A program made the translations under genes and the position numbers. A stretch of DNA of 64,000 bases, taken from positions 1,612,001 to 1,676,000 of the forward strand of contig NZ_FNRX01000002.1 in the NCBI RefSeq assembly GCF_900105195.1, given 5' to 3'. The notes under the pieces are model-generated. The model searched no databases. It was not told the origin of the DNA and worked only from the letters and a program-made list of their open reading frames with translations. The stretch's first letter is position 1. Each line of letters starts with the position of its first letter. This document shows, one piece after another, positions 37,838 to 45,308 of this stretch. Source of the stretch: Rhodococcus pyridinivorans (lineage in GTDB: Bacteria; Actinomycetota; Actinomycetes; Mycobacteriales; Mycobacteriaceae).

Positions 37838-38383
37838 ATGTCGAACTCGAGCTATACGGTTCCCGGTCTGAGCGATGCCGACGGCTCGCGCACCGCGAAG
37901 ATTCTCCAGGAGCGCCTGAGTGCCTACAACGATCTGCACCTCACGCTGAAGCACATCCACTGGAACGTCGTCGGTCCGAACTTCATCGGCGTCCACGAGA
38001 TGATCGACCCGCAGGTCGAGCTCGTGCGCGGATACGCGGACGAGGTCGCCGAGCGGATCGCCGCGCTCGGTGCGTCGCCCAAGGGCACGCCGGGCGCCAT
38101 CGAGAAGAACCGCACGTGGGACGACTACTCGGTCGGCCGCGACACCGCGCAGGCGCACCTCGCTGCGCTGGACCTCGTCTACGACGGCATCATCACCGAC
38201 AACCGCAAGGCGATCGACGAGGTCGGCAAGCTCGACCCGATCACCGAGGACCTCCTGATCGGCCAGACCGGCCAGCTGGAGAAGTTCCAGTGGTTCGTCC
38301 GCGCGCACCTCGAGAACGCTGCCGGTATTCTCCCGAACGCCGATGCGCAGACGGAGAAGGACGCAGCGGAATCGGCCCGCTGA
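37838..38383 (+). CDS. dps: Dps DNA-binding ferritin-like protein
   Basis: 181 residues. Intersubunit ferroxidase residues in HIHWNVVGPNFIGVHEMID near residue 40-60 and YADEVAERIAALG follow the family. Dps oxidises Fe(II) with peroxide, stores iron and compacts DNA in starved cells. ATG at 37838 follows GGAGGAAG. Its promoter fits SigF. The epimerase gene lies 25 bases downstream and may be read through. Confidence 0.95.
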   Translation: MSNSSYTVPGLSDADGSRTAKILQERLSAYNDLHLTLKHIHWNVVGPNFIGVHEMIDPQVELVRGYADEVAERIAALGASPKGTPGAIEKNRTWDDYSVGRDTAQAHLAALDLVYDGIITDNRKAIDEVGKLDPITEDLLIGQTGQLEKFQWFVRAHLENAAGILPNADAQTEKDAAESAR

Positions 38384-38408
38384 CCGGGACACCCGGACGA
38401 TACCGACG

Positions 38409-39515
38409 ATGCCGATGGCTTCCACACCCCGAACCGGTCTGCCACGACGCATCGTCGTCACCGGAGCGAGCGGAAATGTCGGCACGGCGCTCCTGCGCCG
38501 GCTGGCCGCTCACCCCGCGCAACTCGATATCGTCGCGATCGCGCGCCGGATTCCCCCGGCGCGCGATCCGTATGCGGCGGCGAAGTGGTGCGCCGTGGAC
38601 CTCGGGGCTCCCGACGCCGCCCGGGTCCTGACTCCGATCTTCGCGGAGGCCGACGCCGTTGTGCACCTGGCCTGGGGATTCCAGCCCTCGCACCGTCGCG
38701 ACTATCTCCGGCGGGTGGCGGTGGACGGTACCCGCGCCGTCATGACGGCCGCCGCCGACGCCGGTGTCGCGCACGTGATCCACATGTCCTCCGCCGCCGT
38801 GTACTCCGAGGGCGCCTACCGTCGGGAGGTCGACGAGTCGTGGGCCCGCGAAGGCGTGCCCACCTGTGTCTACAGCGTCGACAAGGTTGCGGCGGAGACA
38901 TTCCTCGACGACTTCGAGTCCGGCACGAACGTGCCCGTCCTCACCCGTTTCCGCCCGGGATTCATCGGGCAGCTCGTCTCCGGCTCGGGCCTCGAACGCT
39001 ACGTGCTGCCCGAGTTCGTGCCCGCCGGCATCACGAACCATCTGCCGTTGATCCCGATCGATCACAAGCTCACGATTCCCGCCGTGCACTCCGACGATGT
39101 GGCGGACGCGCTGGTCGCAGCGCTCGAGCGACGGGTGCCCGGTCCGTTCAACCTGGGTGCACCGACCCCGGTGGGAGCGCGGGACTTCGCCGCTCCGTTC
39201 GACTGCCCGACGATTCCGGTGCCGCGATGGGGTCTGTCGGCGCTCGCCGAAGCGACCTGGCGCCTACGGTTGCAACCGGTGCAGGGCGGATGGATCGACC
39301 TCGCCTACACCTGCCCGATGCTCGACTGCAGAAGGGCCCGCGAGGAACTCGGATGGTCGCCGAAGTACGACGGTCCCGAGGTGTGGTCCGAGACGGTGCG
39401 CGGCATGCGCAGCGCGACGGGCACCGACAGCCCCGTCCTCTCTCCGCGCAGCGCGCGCGAACGACTCGCCGCGCTCGTCGAACGTGGGCCCATCGGCCGG
39501 CGGATACCGCCGTAA
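38409..39515 (+). CDS. NAD-dependent epimerase/dehydratase family protein
   Basis: 368 residues of the extended SDR fold: VVTGASGNVGTALLRRL near residue 17, HMSSAAVYSEG near 130 and YSVDKVAAE (YxxxK) near 157. The C-terminal half is longer than in short SDRs and ends with an Arg-rich tail. Substrate unknown; similar proteins act on nucleotide sugars or are envelope-related. Probably co-transcribed with dps. Confidence 0.85.
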   Translation: MPMASTPRTGLPRRIVVTGASGNVGTALLRRLAAHPAQLDIVAIARRIPPARDPYAAAKWCAVDLGAPDAARVLTPIFAEADAVVHLAWGFQPSHRRDYLRRVAVDGTRAVMTAAADAGVAHVIHMSSAAVYSEGAYRREVDESWAREGVPTCVYSVDKVAAETFLDDFESGTNVPVLTRFRPGFIGQLVSGSGLERYVLPEFVPAGITNHLPLIPIDHKLTIPAVHSDDVADALVAALERRVPGPFNLGAPTPVGARDFAAPFDCPTIPVPRWGLSALAEATWRLRLQPVQGGWIDLAYTCPMLDCRRAREELGWSPKYDGPEVWSETVRGMRSATGTDSPVLSPRSARERLAALVERGPIGRRIPP

Positions 39516-39580
39516 CACTCTCGGCCGTAACGCTCTCCTGCGCAGAACCATCCGCCGCCCTCCGTCGTCCCCTGCTGGGC

Positions 39581-39627
39581 CGTGGAGGGCGGGTTCGTGG
39601 AGGGCTGGTTTCGTGGAGGGCCGGATG
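39581..39627 (+). repeat. Three direct repeats CGTGGAGGGC(G/T/C)GG
   Basis: Copies start at 39581, 39596 and 39612 (15-16 base period). The second and third form the -35 to -10 spacer of the promoter at 39608-39633. Confidence 0.7.
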
Positions 39628-39633
39628 CGGTAT
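39608..39633 (+). promoter_or_regulatory. SigF-like promoter of the 39642-39914 gene
   Basis: -35 GTTT (39608-39611), 16 bases, -10 CGGTAT (39628-39633). The ATG is eight bases past the -10. Confidence 0.45.
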
Positions 39634-39641
39634 CCACCACC

Positions 39642-39914
39642 ATGACGAAACCATCGAATCGAGCTCACGCTCCCACCACTGCGTCCCGAGCTTCGGGCTG
39701 GGTCGGATACGCCTGCATCCTCGCGGGGATCGCTGTCGTCGCTCTCGTACTCTACGCGGCGGGCGACGGATTCGAGGGATGGGTGATCGTCGGAGCCATC
39801 GCTGCCGCCGTGCTCATCGTCGTCGGCGTGGTGATGTCCGCGCTCAACCTCCGTCGACGCCGCCTCCGCGGGTCCGGTGGTACCCCCACACACGAACCCG
39901 GCCTGATCGACTGA
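39642..39914 (+). CDS. Small membrane protein with two TM helices
   Basis: 90 residues: polar N-terminus, TM1 (VGYACILAGIAVVALVLYAAG), GFEGW turn, TM2 (VIVGAIAAAVLIVVGVVMSAL), basic C-terminus. Same plan and turn (GFxGW) as the protein at 43696-43917, so the two are probably paralogues. No function known. Confidence 0.7.
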   Translation: MTKPSNRAHAPTTASRASGWVGYACILAGIAVVALVLYAAGDGFEGWVIVGAIAAAVLIVVGVVMSALNLRRRRLRGSGGTPTHEPGLID

Positions 39915-39934
39915 GCCGGGACCCCGGCACCGAC

Positions 39935-39973
39935 GAGTGGAGCCCCGGGACGCACTGTCCCGGGGCTCCACTC
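39935..39973. terminator. Bidirectional terminator
   Basis: GAGTGGAGCCCCGGGAC (39935-39951) pairs perfectly with 39957-39973 (17 bp, five-base loop) between convergent genes. Confidence 0.85.
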
Positions 39974-39992
39974 GCTGTCTCGTACCCGAGTG

Positions 39993-41012
39993 TCAGGCCG
40001 GTGCCTCCGCCGACGTGAGGAGCGAGCTGCGACCGGCGGTCCATCTGCCCAGCAGATGGCTTCCGAGCCGGCCCTCGAGGAACTCGATGGCCTGCGCACC
40101 GAACGAGATGTCCTGCGCCCGAGCCGGATCCTGTTCGATCATGTAACCCACCACGTCGTGCCGCAGGACGAGCTCGTGGACGGCGTCGGCCTCGATGTGC
40201 TCGGAGTAGAAGAGGACGCACGCGTCGTCGGCGCCCAGACGCTCGAGAGCCTCGACCATGCGGCGGGCGCTGGGGGCGGTGGTGATCTCGGCCGCGGCGA
40301 ACATCCCGACCAGCATCGGCGTATATGCGCGGTGCAGACCGCACAACGACATGAAGTTCACCGTTGCAAGGGTGACGGCGGGAACGACGTCGAGATAGCC
40401 CAGATAGTCGTCCTTCAGGCCGGCGGCGAGCAGCAGGTCGGCGAACAACCGCGAGTGCATGCGCTCGGCCCGACCTCCGCCGTACTCGTCGAACTCGACG
40501 GCGACCAGCGCGGCTTTGGCGCGACCGGACAGTCGCGGGATCGCGAGGGCGTGTGGGTCCGCTTCCTTGAGGTGGTAGATCGAGCGATGCACGAAGAACT
40601 CGCGCATCATCTCCCACGTGCCGTTCGCGGCGAGCTCGTGGGAGACACCCCACGAGTCGTCCGGCTCGCGGCACAGGTCCTCGAGGACACCCTGCGGATC
40701 GTCGGAAGCCGGGACGTCGGCGCGCAGCCGATCGAGGAAGATGCGCTCGAGGCGCGCCCGGACCCCGAGCGGGCCCGGTGCCCATTCCCAGGCCGGGTCG
40801 ACGCCCGCGAACCCGCGGTAGTGGAGCTCGTAGAGAACGGCCAGAGCGAGTTGGACGTCCTCGCCGTAGGCATCCGCGCCGTCGGTCGCGACGTCCCACA
40901 CGGCATCGTCCACCGGGCCACCGAGTCGCTCGACGATCTCGGCGGAGATGGGTCCGCGGGGCGTGGGAAGCGGAGCGTCGTGCACGTCGCACATCCGGGT
41001 CTCATGAGCCAT
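39993..41012 (-). CDS. Iron-containing redox enzyme family (heme-oxygenase-like fold) protein
   Basis: 339 residues, mostly helical. REFFVHRSIYHLKEADPHALAIPRL near residue 145 and VEFDEYGGGRAERMHSRLFADLL near 175 supply the Glu/His ligands of the heme-oxygenase-like diiron (HDO) family. Such enzymes act as oxygenases or desaturases. ATG at 41012 is nine bases past a SigF-like -10, so leaderless. Its -35 sits in the first of three tandem repeats. Confidence 0.82.
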   Translation of the reverse strand: MAHETRMCDVHDAPLPTPRGPISAEIVERLGGPVDDAVWDVATDGADAYGEDVQLALAVLYELHYRGFAGVDPAWEWAPGPLGVRARLERIFLDRLRADVPASDDPQGVLEDLCREPDDSWGVSHELAANGTWEMMREFFVHRSIYHLKEADPHALAIPRLSGRAKAALVAVEFDEYGGGRAERMHSRLFADLLLAAGLKDDYLGYLDVVPAVTLATVNFMSLCGLHRAYTPMLVGMFAAAEITTAPSARRMVEALERLGADDACVLFYSEHIEADAVHELVLRHDVVGYMIEQDPARAQDISFGAQAIEFLEGRLGSHLLGRWTAGRSSLLTSAEAPA

Positions 41013-41021
41013 ACGCCGGGG

Positions 41022-41047
41022 TTACCCTCTCGGAGCAGTGCAGAAAC
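41022..41047 (-). promoter_or_regulatory. SigF-like promoter of the iron redox enzyme gene
   Basis: -35 GTTT (41047-41044), 16 bases, -10 GGGTAA (41027-41022). Confidence 0.55.
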
Positions 41048-41115
41048 GACCCGTCGGTCGGTGCAGAAACGACCCGTCGGTCGGTGCAGAAACGACCCGT
41101 CGGTCGGTGCGGACC
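41038..41115. repeat. Three 23-bp tandem repeats in the divergent promoter
   Basis: Identical units at 41038-41060, 41061-41083 and 41084-41106, then a partial copy. Each holds AAAC (a minus-strand GTTT) and the imperfect inverted repeat CGACC-CGTC-GGTCG. Confidence 0.9.
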
Positions 41116-41129
41116 GGGGAAACGGGCGT

Positions 41130-41154
41130 GAATATCGATGCAGCCTGTGGGTAT
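41130..41154 (+). promoter_or_regulatory. Possible SigF/SigB-like promoter of the SDR gene
   Basis: -35 GAAT (41130-41133, GNNT type), 15 bases, -10 GGGTAT (41149-41154), nine bases before the ATG. Confidence 0.45.
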
Positions 41155-41163
41155 CCGGCGGCC

Positions 41164-42021
41164 ATGAGCGAGGACCGCGAACGAGAACCACACACCATCG
41201 ACTATCCCGGTGAGACCGACGAGATGGCCGAACGCCCCGCCGACGAGATGCGCGGTTACGTCGGCCGCGGGTTGCTGTCCGGCCGCAAGGCCCTCGTCAC
41301 GGGCGGCGACTCCGGCATCGGACGGGCGGTCGCCGTCGCCTTCGCGAAGGAGGGTGCCGACGTCGCGATCGCCTACCTCGAGGAACACCGCGACGCCGAA
41401 CACACCGCCGACCTGGTGCGACGCGAGGGCCGCACATGCCACGTGATCGCGGGCGACCTCGGCGACGCGCAGCACTGCCGGGCGGTGGTGGCCGAGACGG
41501 TCGAGCAACTCGGTGGCCTCGACATCCTCGTCAACAATGCCGGCACCCAGCAGCCCGTCGACGATTTCGCCGAGTTGAGCGAGGAGCAGTGGCGCCACAC
41601 CTTCGCCGTGAACATCGACAGCTTCTTCCACGTGACGAAGGCGGCCCTGCCGCATCTGACGCCGGGCGGTTCCGTCATCAACACCGCGTCGGTCAACGGT
41701 CTGCGCGGCAACAAGACGCTCATCGACTACTCGGCGACCAAGGGCGCGGTGATAGCCCTGACCTACTCGCTCGCGCAGGCACTGCAGGACAGGCAGATCC
41801 GCGTGAACTGCGTGGCGCCCGGACCGGTGTGGACACCGTTGATCCCGGCGACGATGGACGCGGAGAAGGTCTCCGAGTTCGGGCAACAGGCCCCTTTCGG
41901 CCGCGCCGCGCAGCCCGACGAGATCGCCCCGTCCTACGTCTTCTTCGCATCGGAGACGATGTCGTCGTACTACAGCGGTGAGGTACTCGCCCCGCTCGGC
42001 GGCGAGACCATGCCGGGCTGA
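41164..42021 (+). CDS. Short-chain dehydrogenase, general-stress (YghA/GSP39) type
   Basis: 285 residues: N-terminal extension with TIDYPGETDEMAERPADEM, then cofactor motif VTGGDSGIGRAVAVAFAKEGADV, NNAG and active-site YSATKGA. The extension and GDSGIGRA variant are typical of the YghA/general stress protein 39 branch, aldehyde or sugar reductases induced by stress. ATG at 41164 lies very close to the -10 box, so leaderless. Confidence 0.9.
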   Translation: MSEDREREPHTIDYPGETDEMAERPADEMRGYVGRGLLSGRKALVTGGDSGIGRAVAVAFAKEGADVAIAYLEEHRDAEHTADLVRREGRTCHVIAGDLGDAQHCRAVVAETVEQLGGLDILVNNAGTQQPVDDFAELSEEQWRHTFAVNIDSFFHVTKAALPHLTPGGSVINTASVNGLRGNKTLIDYSATKGAVIALTYSLAQALQDRQIRVNCVAPGPVWTPLIPATMDAEKVSEFGQQAPFGRAAQPDEIAPSYVFFASETMSSYYSGEVLAPLGGETMPG

Positions 42022-42088
42022 CCGGGTGAGCCGGTAGAGAGCAAGAACGGTCGGGCGGCGGCCGGGGTCTGTGCGCGACACTGAACGC

Positions 42089-43072
42089 ATGACCTTCGGC
42101 CGTGACCGACTGCGGGAACTGCTCGACGCCGTTCTCGACGAGAACAACGCGACCCTCGAACGGATGGCGCAGCACGCCTACGCGTCGCAGTGGCACTTCA
42201 GCCGCACCTTCGCGGTGGGCACCGGCGAGTCGCCGGTGGCGTTGCGGCGCCGGGTGATGCTCGAGCGTGCCGCCTGGCAACTGCGTCACGGCAGTTCGGT
42301 CACCGATGCGGCGTTCGCCGCCGGCTACGACAGCGTCGAAGGGTTCGCCCGAGCCTTCGTCCGTGCCTACGGATATCCGCCCAGCGAGGCCGCCCGGGTG
42401 CTCGGCACCGGCCGTAGGGATCCCGGGGCGCCTGCGCCCGTCGACCACTGGGCGCCCGCGCCCGTCGATCACTGGTTGCCCGCCCCCAACGGCGTACATT
42501 TCCATCCGCCCACCAATCTCTGGGTCGAGGAGGACGGAGGGCGGTCCACCGCGCCCGACTACCCGGCCGCCGAGGTCCTCGCGCAGATGGTGCAGCACGA
42601 CCTCGCGGACACCCGCTATCTCCTCGGGCGCGCCACCGAGCTCGACGACGACGAGCGCGACCGGATCAGGTTCCCCGGACTGGTGGTCCTCGAATGGGAC
42701 GGTCCCGAGGAATCCGTCTCACGTGTGCTCGGCAACCTGGTACGTGCCAAGGAGATGTGGTTGGCCTCGATGGCCGGCGCTGACCACCCCGAGGATTCTG
42801 ACAACGGGATCGACTCTCTGACAGTGCGTTTCGAGGATGTTGCTCCGCGCTGGGTGGAGACGATCCGCGACATCCATCGCCGCGGCGCCTGGGGCGACGT
42901 GCTCATCGACGCCCTGTGCGACCCTCCCGAGAGCTTCGTCCTCGGGGGAGTGGTCGCCCACGTCCTCACCTTCGCCGCACACCGCCGTCAACTCGCGCGG
43001 CACATGATGCGGGCGGTCGGGCTCGACGTCGATCACGGAGATCCACTCGACTGGAACAGGAGCAGCTCATGA
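42089..43072 (+). CDS. AraC-type HTH fused to a DinB/DUF664-like helical domain
   Basis: 327 residues. Residues 1-105: AraC DNA-binding domain (HAYASQWHFSRTFAVGTGESP, then VTDAAFAAGYDSVEGFARAF). A Pro-rich linker repeats PAPVDHW twice. From about 160 a DinB-like four-helix region (VLAQMVQHDLADTRYLLGRA ... VLTFAAHRRQLARHMM) with His residues placed as metal ligands. Start ATG at 42089, although GTG at 42071 is possible. Overlaps the next gene by four bases, so they work together. Confidence 0.8.
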   Translation: MTFGRDRLRELLDAVLDENNATLERMAQHAYASQWHFSRTFAVGTGESPVALRRRVMLERAAWQLRHGSSVTDAAFAAGYDSVEGFARAFVRAYGYPPSEAARVLGTGRRDPGAPAPVDHWAPAPVDHWLPAPNGVHFHPPTNLWVEEDGGRSTAPDYPAAEVLAQMVQHDLADTRYLLGRATELDDDERDRIRFPGLVVLEWDGPEESVSRVLGNLVRAKEMWLASMAGADHPEDSDNGIDSLTVRFEDVAPRWVETIRDIHRRGAWGDVLIDALCDPPESFVLGGVVAHVLTFAAHRRQLARHMMRAVGLDVDHGDPLDWNRSSS

Positions 43073-43632
43073 CCCGGATGATCTACTACACCGCAAGCAC
43101 ACTGGACGGCTTCCTCGCCACCGAGGACCATTCGCTCGACTGGTTGCTCACCCGGGAGTCCGGTGACGGCGGGCCGTTCGACTACGAGAAGTTCATCGCC
43201 GGTATCGGCGCCATCGTCATGGGCTCGTCCACCTACCGCTGGGTGCTCGACCATGCAGGCGAGGACAAGTGGGAGTACGACCTGCCCTGCTGGGTGTTCA
43301 CGCATCGCGACGACCTGCCCGTCGCCCGGGCAGGCGACGAACCCGGCGACATCCGCTTCACGCAGAAGGACGTCCGTCAGGTCTACGACGAGATGGCCGA
43401 GGCCGCGAACGGCCGCGACCTGTGGATGGTGGGCGGCGGTGATCTCGCCGGACAGTTCGCCGAGCGCGGTCTGCTCGACGAGCTCGTCGTCTCCTTCGCG
43501 CCGGTGACCATCGGTTCCGGCCGTCCGTTGCTCCCGCTACACGTGGAGATGCGCCTCACCGAGCTCGGGCAGAGCGGCGAGTTCGCCGTCCTCCGCTACG
43601 AGGTGCTGAAGGAATCCACCGGTCGGTTGTGA
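43069..43632 (+). CDS. DHFR-like (RibD C-terminal) reductase
   Basis: 187 residues: MIYYTASTLDGFLATEDHSLDWL at the N-terminus, IVMGSSTYRW near residue 45 and LWMVGGGDLAGQFAERGLLDEL near 120, the RibD_C/dihydrofolate-reductase-like fold binding NADPH. Not the essential FolA. ATGA overlap with the AraC/DinB gene suggests a shared detoxification or regulatory role. Confidence 0.85.
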   Translation: MTRMIYYTASTLDGFLATEDHSLDWLLTRESGDGGPFDYEKFIAGIGAIVMGSSTYRWVLDHAGEDKWEYDLPCWVFTHRDDLPVARAGDEPGDIRFTQKDVRQVYDEMAEAANGRDLWMVGGGDLAGQFAERGLLDELVVSFAPVTIGSGRPLLPLHVEMRLTELGQSGEFAVLRYEVLKESTGRL

Positions 43633-43695
43633 TGCGAGTCACGTGCAGGTACCGTCGGCATCGAGAGGGACACACCTCGTCCGAGGAGGCCGGTC

Positions 43696-43917
43696 GTGAA
43701 ACTCAATCTGTTCGTAGCCTGGAGCGCCTATGCGCTCGCACTCGCCTCGATCCTGATGATCGCCCTGACGATCGTCGCCGCGGGGTACGGATTCTCGGGC
43801 TGGGCGCTCGTCGCGGCGCTCGGCGCTGTCGTCGCACTCGGCGCGGCATTCGGCATGATGGCCGGAACCGTGCGCCGAGACCACAGACGGCACTACGACA
43901 CCCCGCATCTGTTCTGA
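43696..43917 (+). CDS. Small membrane protein, paralogue of 39642-39914
   Basis: 73 residues: TM1 (AYALALASILMIALTIVAAGYG), turn GFSGW, TM2 (ALVAALGAVVALGAAFGMMAG), basic tail. GTG start at 43696, six bases after GAGGAGG. Shares length, topology and GFxGW turn with the protein at 39642-39914. Confidence 0.7.
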   Translation: MKLNLFVAWSAYALALASILMIALTIVAAGYGFSGWALVAALGAVVALGAAFGMMAGTVRRDHRRHYDTPHLF

Positions 43918-43970
43918 GGGTGATACCTGACGCGAGTCGGTGAAAGCCGACTCGCATCACTCACACGACA

Positions 43971-44828
43971 TCACGACTCTGCGAGTCGGCGCTTCTCCGT
44001 TTCGATGTCGAAAGTCGGCTCCGGCCAATCGAGGTCGAGACGTTCGAACGCGTCGATGAGCAGTTCCGTCACCGCGAGGCGGCTGTACCACTTGCGGTCG
44101 CACGGTACGACGTACCAGGGCGCCTCGTCGGTGCTGGTCCGATCCAGCATGTCCTGATAGGCCTGCTGGTACTGCGGCCACAGGGCGCGCTCCGAGACAT
44201 CGCTCGGGTCGTACTTCCAGTGCTTGTCGCGGCGCTCGAGGCGCTCGGCGAGGCGCTTCTTCTGCTCGTCCAACGAGACGAACATCGCGACCTTCACGAT
44301 GGTCGTGCCCTCCCGGACGACTTCGCTCTCGAACCGGTTGATCTCGTCGTAGCGTCCGCGCCAGACATTCTCCGGCACCAGTGATCTCACCCGCGCGACC
44401 AGCACATCCTCGTAGTGCGACCGGTCGAAGACGCCGAGCTGACCGTTGCGGGGGAGGGCCTTCGCGATCCGCCACAGGAAGTGGTGCCGCTTCTCCTCCT
44501 CCGTCGGCACCCCGAAGGCCTTATGGTCGACGCCCTGCGGGTCGATTTGGCCGACGACGTGACGCACCATGCCGCCCTTCCCGGCGGTGTCCATGCCCTG
44601 CAGGATCAGCAGCACCGAGCGGGTGCCGCCGGTCCGCCCCTCGGCGAACAGCATCTCCTGCAGATCGGAGAGGACGGCACCACGTTCGGCGAACAGACGT
44701 TCGCCGAGCGCCTTGTCGCCGTCGAATCCCGGGGTGCCGTTCGTGTCGATGTCGGCGACGCGGGTCTCGGGCGTCGCCCGGAGGGCTTCGACGATCGATG
44801 CGGGCCGGAAGACGTCGTCCTTCGTCAT
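43971..44828 (-). CDS. ppk2: Polyphosphate kinase 2 (polyP:nucleotide phosphotransferase)
   Basis: 285 residues. Walker A LQGMDTAGKGG near residue 77, Walker B/Asp motif FDRSHYEDVLVARV near 135, lid ERRDKHWKYDPSD near 200: the PPK2 set. It uses polyphosphate to phosphorylate AMP, ADP or GDP. ATG at 44828 fits. Upstream lies a triple palindromic repeat. Confidence 0.93.
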   Translation of the reverse strand: MTKDDVFRPASIVEALRATPETRVADIDTNGTPGFDGDKALGERLFAERGAVLSDLQEMLFAEGRTGGTRSVLLILQGMDTAGKGGMVRHVVGQIDPQGVDHKAFGVPTEEEKRHHFLWRIAKALPRNGQLGVFDRSHYEDVLVARVRSLVPENVWRGRYDEINRFESEVVREGTTIVKVAMFVSLDEQKKRLAERLERRDKHWKYDPSDVSERALWPQYQQAYQDMLDRTSTDEAPWYVVPCDRKWYSRLAVTELLIDAFERLDLDWPEPTFDIETEKRRLAES

Positions 44829-44835
44829 CCCGCCA

Positions 44836-44915
44836 GCGTGTCACACGCAGGCGTCATCGGGCGTGTGCCACACGCAGTGGTCATCGGGCGTGTGCCACAC
44901 GCAGTCGTGATCAGG
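44836..44915. repeat. Three 25-28 bp repeats with CGTGTG(C)CACACG palindromes
   Basis: Units start at 44836, 44861 and 44888. Units two and three contain CGTGTGCCACACG, unit one CGTGTCACACG. They lie between the DUF4873 stop and the ppk2 start, the only place for a ppk2 promoter; operator function is possible. Confidence 0.8.
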
Positions 44916-45264
44916 CGGGATCGACACCGTCGGTCTCGGTTGGCAGAGGGTAAGGCGGTCGCGAGATGCCGTCGACCATGTGGCTGCCCCACAGGTCGAC
45001 CTCCGAGATGCGGGCGGTCGCGGTCTCGGGGGCGTCGGGCACCGTAATCGTCACGGTGGTGCCGGGGGCGGGCGAGGCGTCTGCTCCGAGGGTCTCGGTG
45101 AGCCTGCGGAGCCGGCCGCGCCACACGTGCCGGCCGAGCAGGGGGTCGAACCGTCCGGAGATCTCGACGTCGACGGCGACCGTGCGGTTGCCCACGGTGA
45201 CCTCGGCGGGACCGCGGTAGCCGGGATCGTCCTCGTCGTGCAGGTCGTCGGCGTGGTCGCTCAT
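44911..45264 (-). CDS. DUF4873-domain protein
   Basis: 117 residues. EDDPGYRGPAEVTVGNRTVAVDVEISGRFDPLLGRHVWRGRL and ARISEVDLWGSHMVDGISRPPYPL match the small domain that also occurs fused to flavin monooxygenases. Start chosen at ATG 45264; ATG at 45279 is in frame and also possible. Follows the TetR gene by 44 bases. A TATAGT -10-like element is just before the start. The motif ACTTCGAGTAAC upstream recurs before the diiron oxygenase gene. Confidence 0.8.
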   Translation of the reverse strand: MSDHADDLHDEDDPGYRGPAEVTVGNRTVAVDVEISGRFDPLLGRHVWRGRLRRLTETLGADASPAPGTTVTITVPDAPETATARISEVDLWGSHMVDGISRPPYPLPTETDGVDPA

Positions 45265-45282
45265 GTCCGCACTATACATGCA

Positions 45283-45294
45283 ACTTCGAGTAAC
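45283..45294. promoter_or_regulatory. ACTTCGAGTAAC motif before the DUF4873 gene
   Basis: Matches ACTTCGGGTAAC at 49272-49283 in 11 of 12 bases. Candidate shared operator. Confidence 0.4.
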
Positions 45295-45308
45295 AATAAA
45301 GGTGTCGA

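Noticed and set aside
43639-43668. SigF promoter for the 43696 gene
   Set aside because: Best fit is GTTG-N17-AGGTAC, with two or more mismatches; not convincing.
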